Positions 36,778 through 37,485 of a stretch of DNA of 37,485 nucleotides are shown piece by piece; the first letter of the stretch is position 1, and every line of letters begins with the position of its first letter. Source of the DNA: Arthrobacter sp. APC 3897 (GTDB taxonomy: Bacteria; Actinomycetota; Actinomycetes; Actinomycetales; Micrococcaceae). The stretch lies in the NCBI RefSeq assembly GCF_030407495.1, contig NZ_JASDDG010000036.1, positions 1 through 37,485 of the forward strand, read 5' to 3'. The notes under the pieces are model-generated. The model ran no database searches. It was not told the DNA's origin and saw nothing but the letters and a program-made list of their open reading frames with translations. The position numbers were made by a program, and so were the translations under genes.

Positions 36778-37428
36778 ATGTCTAAAACTGCTCCCTGGAA
36801 TCCCACTGTCCTTTGGTCCAAGCCGGAAGCCGAGCGGGCCGGTACCCCGCTGCTGGTCCTCTTCCACGGTTACCTCGCCAACGAGGAAGACCTGATGGGC
36901 CTGGCGGACCACCTGCCCTCAGAATTCACCATCGCCTCCGTCCGCGCCCCTCATGCCCTCGGCCCCGGTTACACCTGGTTCCCGCTGATGAATGATTCCG
37001 ATTTCTCCGTGGAGCGCGTGGTGGACGCGGTCGACGATGTCGCCGGCTGGCTGGACAGCGTCAAGGACGTGCACAGCAGTGTTTCCCTGCTGGGCTTCTC
37101 GATGGGCATGGCCGTAGCCAGCACGCTGCTGCGCCACCGGCCCACGGATTTCGCCGCCGTCGTCGGGCTCTCCGGCTTTGTGGTTCCCGCTGAGGGGAAT
37201 CCCTTCTTCCACGACGACGAGCTGACCGCCGGCGGCGTGCCGTTCTTCTGGGGCCGGGACCAGAATGATCCGGTCATTGACGCCCCTCGCATCGAATACA
37301 CCCATGCCTGGCTCAACGAGCACACGGCGCTGACTAAAATCCTCTACTCGAACATGGGACACGGCATCAACATGCAGGAACTGGGGCATGTGAAGGAGTT
37401 CCTCACCCATCTGGTACTCAAGGGCTGA
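36778..37428 (+). CDS. Phospholipase/carboxylesterase-type alpha/beta hydrolase
   Basis: 216 residues. Landmarks are the oxyanion loop LLVLFHGYLANEEDL, PHALGPGYTWFPL, the nucleophile elbow SLLGFSMGMAV (Ser), a likely Asp in the FFWGRDQNDPVI region and the His in SNMGHGINMQEL. This matches the YpfH/predicted-esterase group. An ATG at 36766 in the same frame (MINIMSK) is an alternative; neither has a good Shine-Dalgarno, and CATGAT 7 nt upstream suggests leaderless expression. The gene is complete, but bases after its stop are an inverted copy of its own interior. Confidence 0.87.
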   Translation: MSKTAPWNPTVLWSKPEAERAGTPLLVLFHGYLANEEDLMGLADHLPSEFTIASVRAPHALGPGYTWFPLMNDSDFSVERVVDAVDDVAGWLDSVKDVHSSVSLLGFSMGMAVASTLLRHRPTDFAAVVGLSGFVVPAEGNPFFHDDELTAGGVPFFWGRDQNDPVIDAPRIEYTHAWLNEHTALTKILYSNMGHGINMQELGHVKEFLTHLVLKG

Positions 37429-37485
37429 TCCGTGTCCCATGTTCGAGTAGAGGATTTTAGTCAGCGCCGTGTGCTCGTTGAGCCA
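37309..37485. repeat. Perfect 56-bp inverted repeat at the window end (probable fold-back artefact)
   Basis: Bases 37430-37485 are the exact reverse complement of 37309-37364, with a 65-nt spacer holding the end of the hydrolase gene. The right arm runs up to the last base of the window. Such terminal fold-backs usually come from chimeric reads or assembly at a contig end, so true downstream sequence probably stops at about 37429. Confidence 0.85.

Noticed and set aside
36765-36780. CATGATAAATATCATG palindrome as an operator
   Set aside because: It is a perfect short palindrome, but it comprises the start-codon region and possible -10 sequence of the hydrolase gene; no regulator is adjacent, so I do not claim an operator.

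Overview
The window looks like chromosome from a high-GC Gram-positive actinobacterium, most likely an Arthrobacter-like member of the Micrococcaceae. This is inferred from the strongly G/C-biased third codon positions, the ligA and gatCAB genes on one strand, a SAM-IV riboswitch (essentially an actinobacterial class) before metY-metX, an actinobacterial-type histidine utilisation cluster, and several genes whose start codon sits 6-7 nt after a -10-like hexamer, as expected for leaderless mRNAs. I see no rRNA, tRNA, CRISPR array, insertion sequence or phage block. The window reads as ordinary chromosome with some accessory cargo.

Layout. 1-3.1 kb: ligA (DNA ligase) overlapping an inositol-monophosphatase-family gene. 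3.1-9.6 kb: a methyltransferase and an ArsR-type repressor on the minus strand, divergent from a five-gene ABC importer (lipoprotein, two permeases, two ATPases) of the nickel/peptide family; the ArsR neighbour suggests metal-linked import. 9.7-10.8 kb: a TraR/DksA-type zinc-finger protein and a GNAT acetyltransferase. 11-14.4 kb: gatC-gatA-gatB, making Gln-tRNA(Gln)/Asn-tRNA(Asn) by amidation, closed by a very strong terminator. 14.5-17.6 kb: an APH-family kinase with an FAD oxidoreductase, then a two-helix membrane protein with a histone-H1-like Lys/Ala/Pro tail, then a structured RNA/terminator. 17.8-18.1 kb: acylphosphatase.

18.1-26.4 kb is the histidine degradation locus: hutH on the minus strand; an IclR-type regulator, hutU, an M20 amidohydrolase, hutF and hutI on the plus strand. 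The same 16-bp palindrome lies in the hutH/iclR intergenic region and before hutU, so it is the probable operator of the IclR protein. HutH, HutU, HutI and HutF give N-formylglutamate. No classical HutG is present, and the M20 enzyme is the candidate for the last step.

26.4-32.5 kb is accessory: a CPBP-family membrane protein, a TetR repressor divergent from two small uncharacterised genes (one with a primase-C-terminal-like winged helix) and a GH2 glycosidase, then an orphan AbiEi-type protein fused to a nuclease-like domain and a VOC-fold protein. 32.6-35.3 kb is methionine synthesis: SAM-IV riboswitch, metY, metX. 35.3-37.4 kb: an SRPBCC protein, an SGNH hydrolase and a phospholipase/carboxylesterase-type hydrolase.

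The last 56 bases are an exact inverted copy of sequence inside the last gene. That is most simply a fold-back artefact at a contig end, so sequence after about 37429 should not be trusted.
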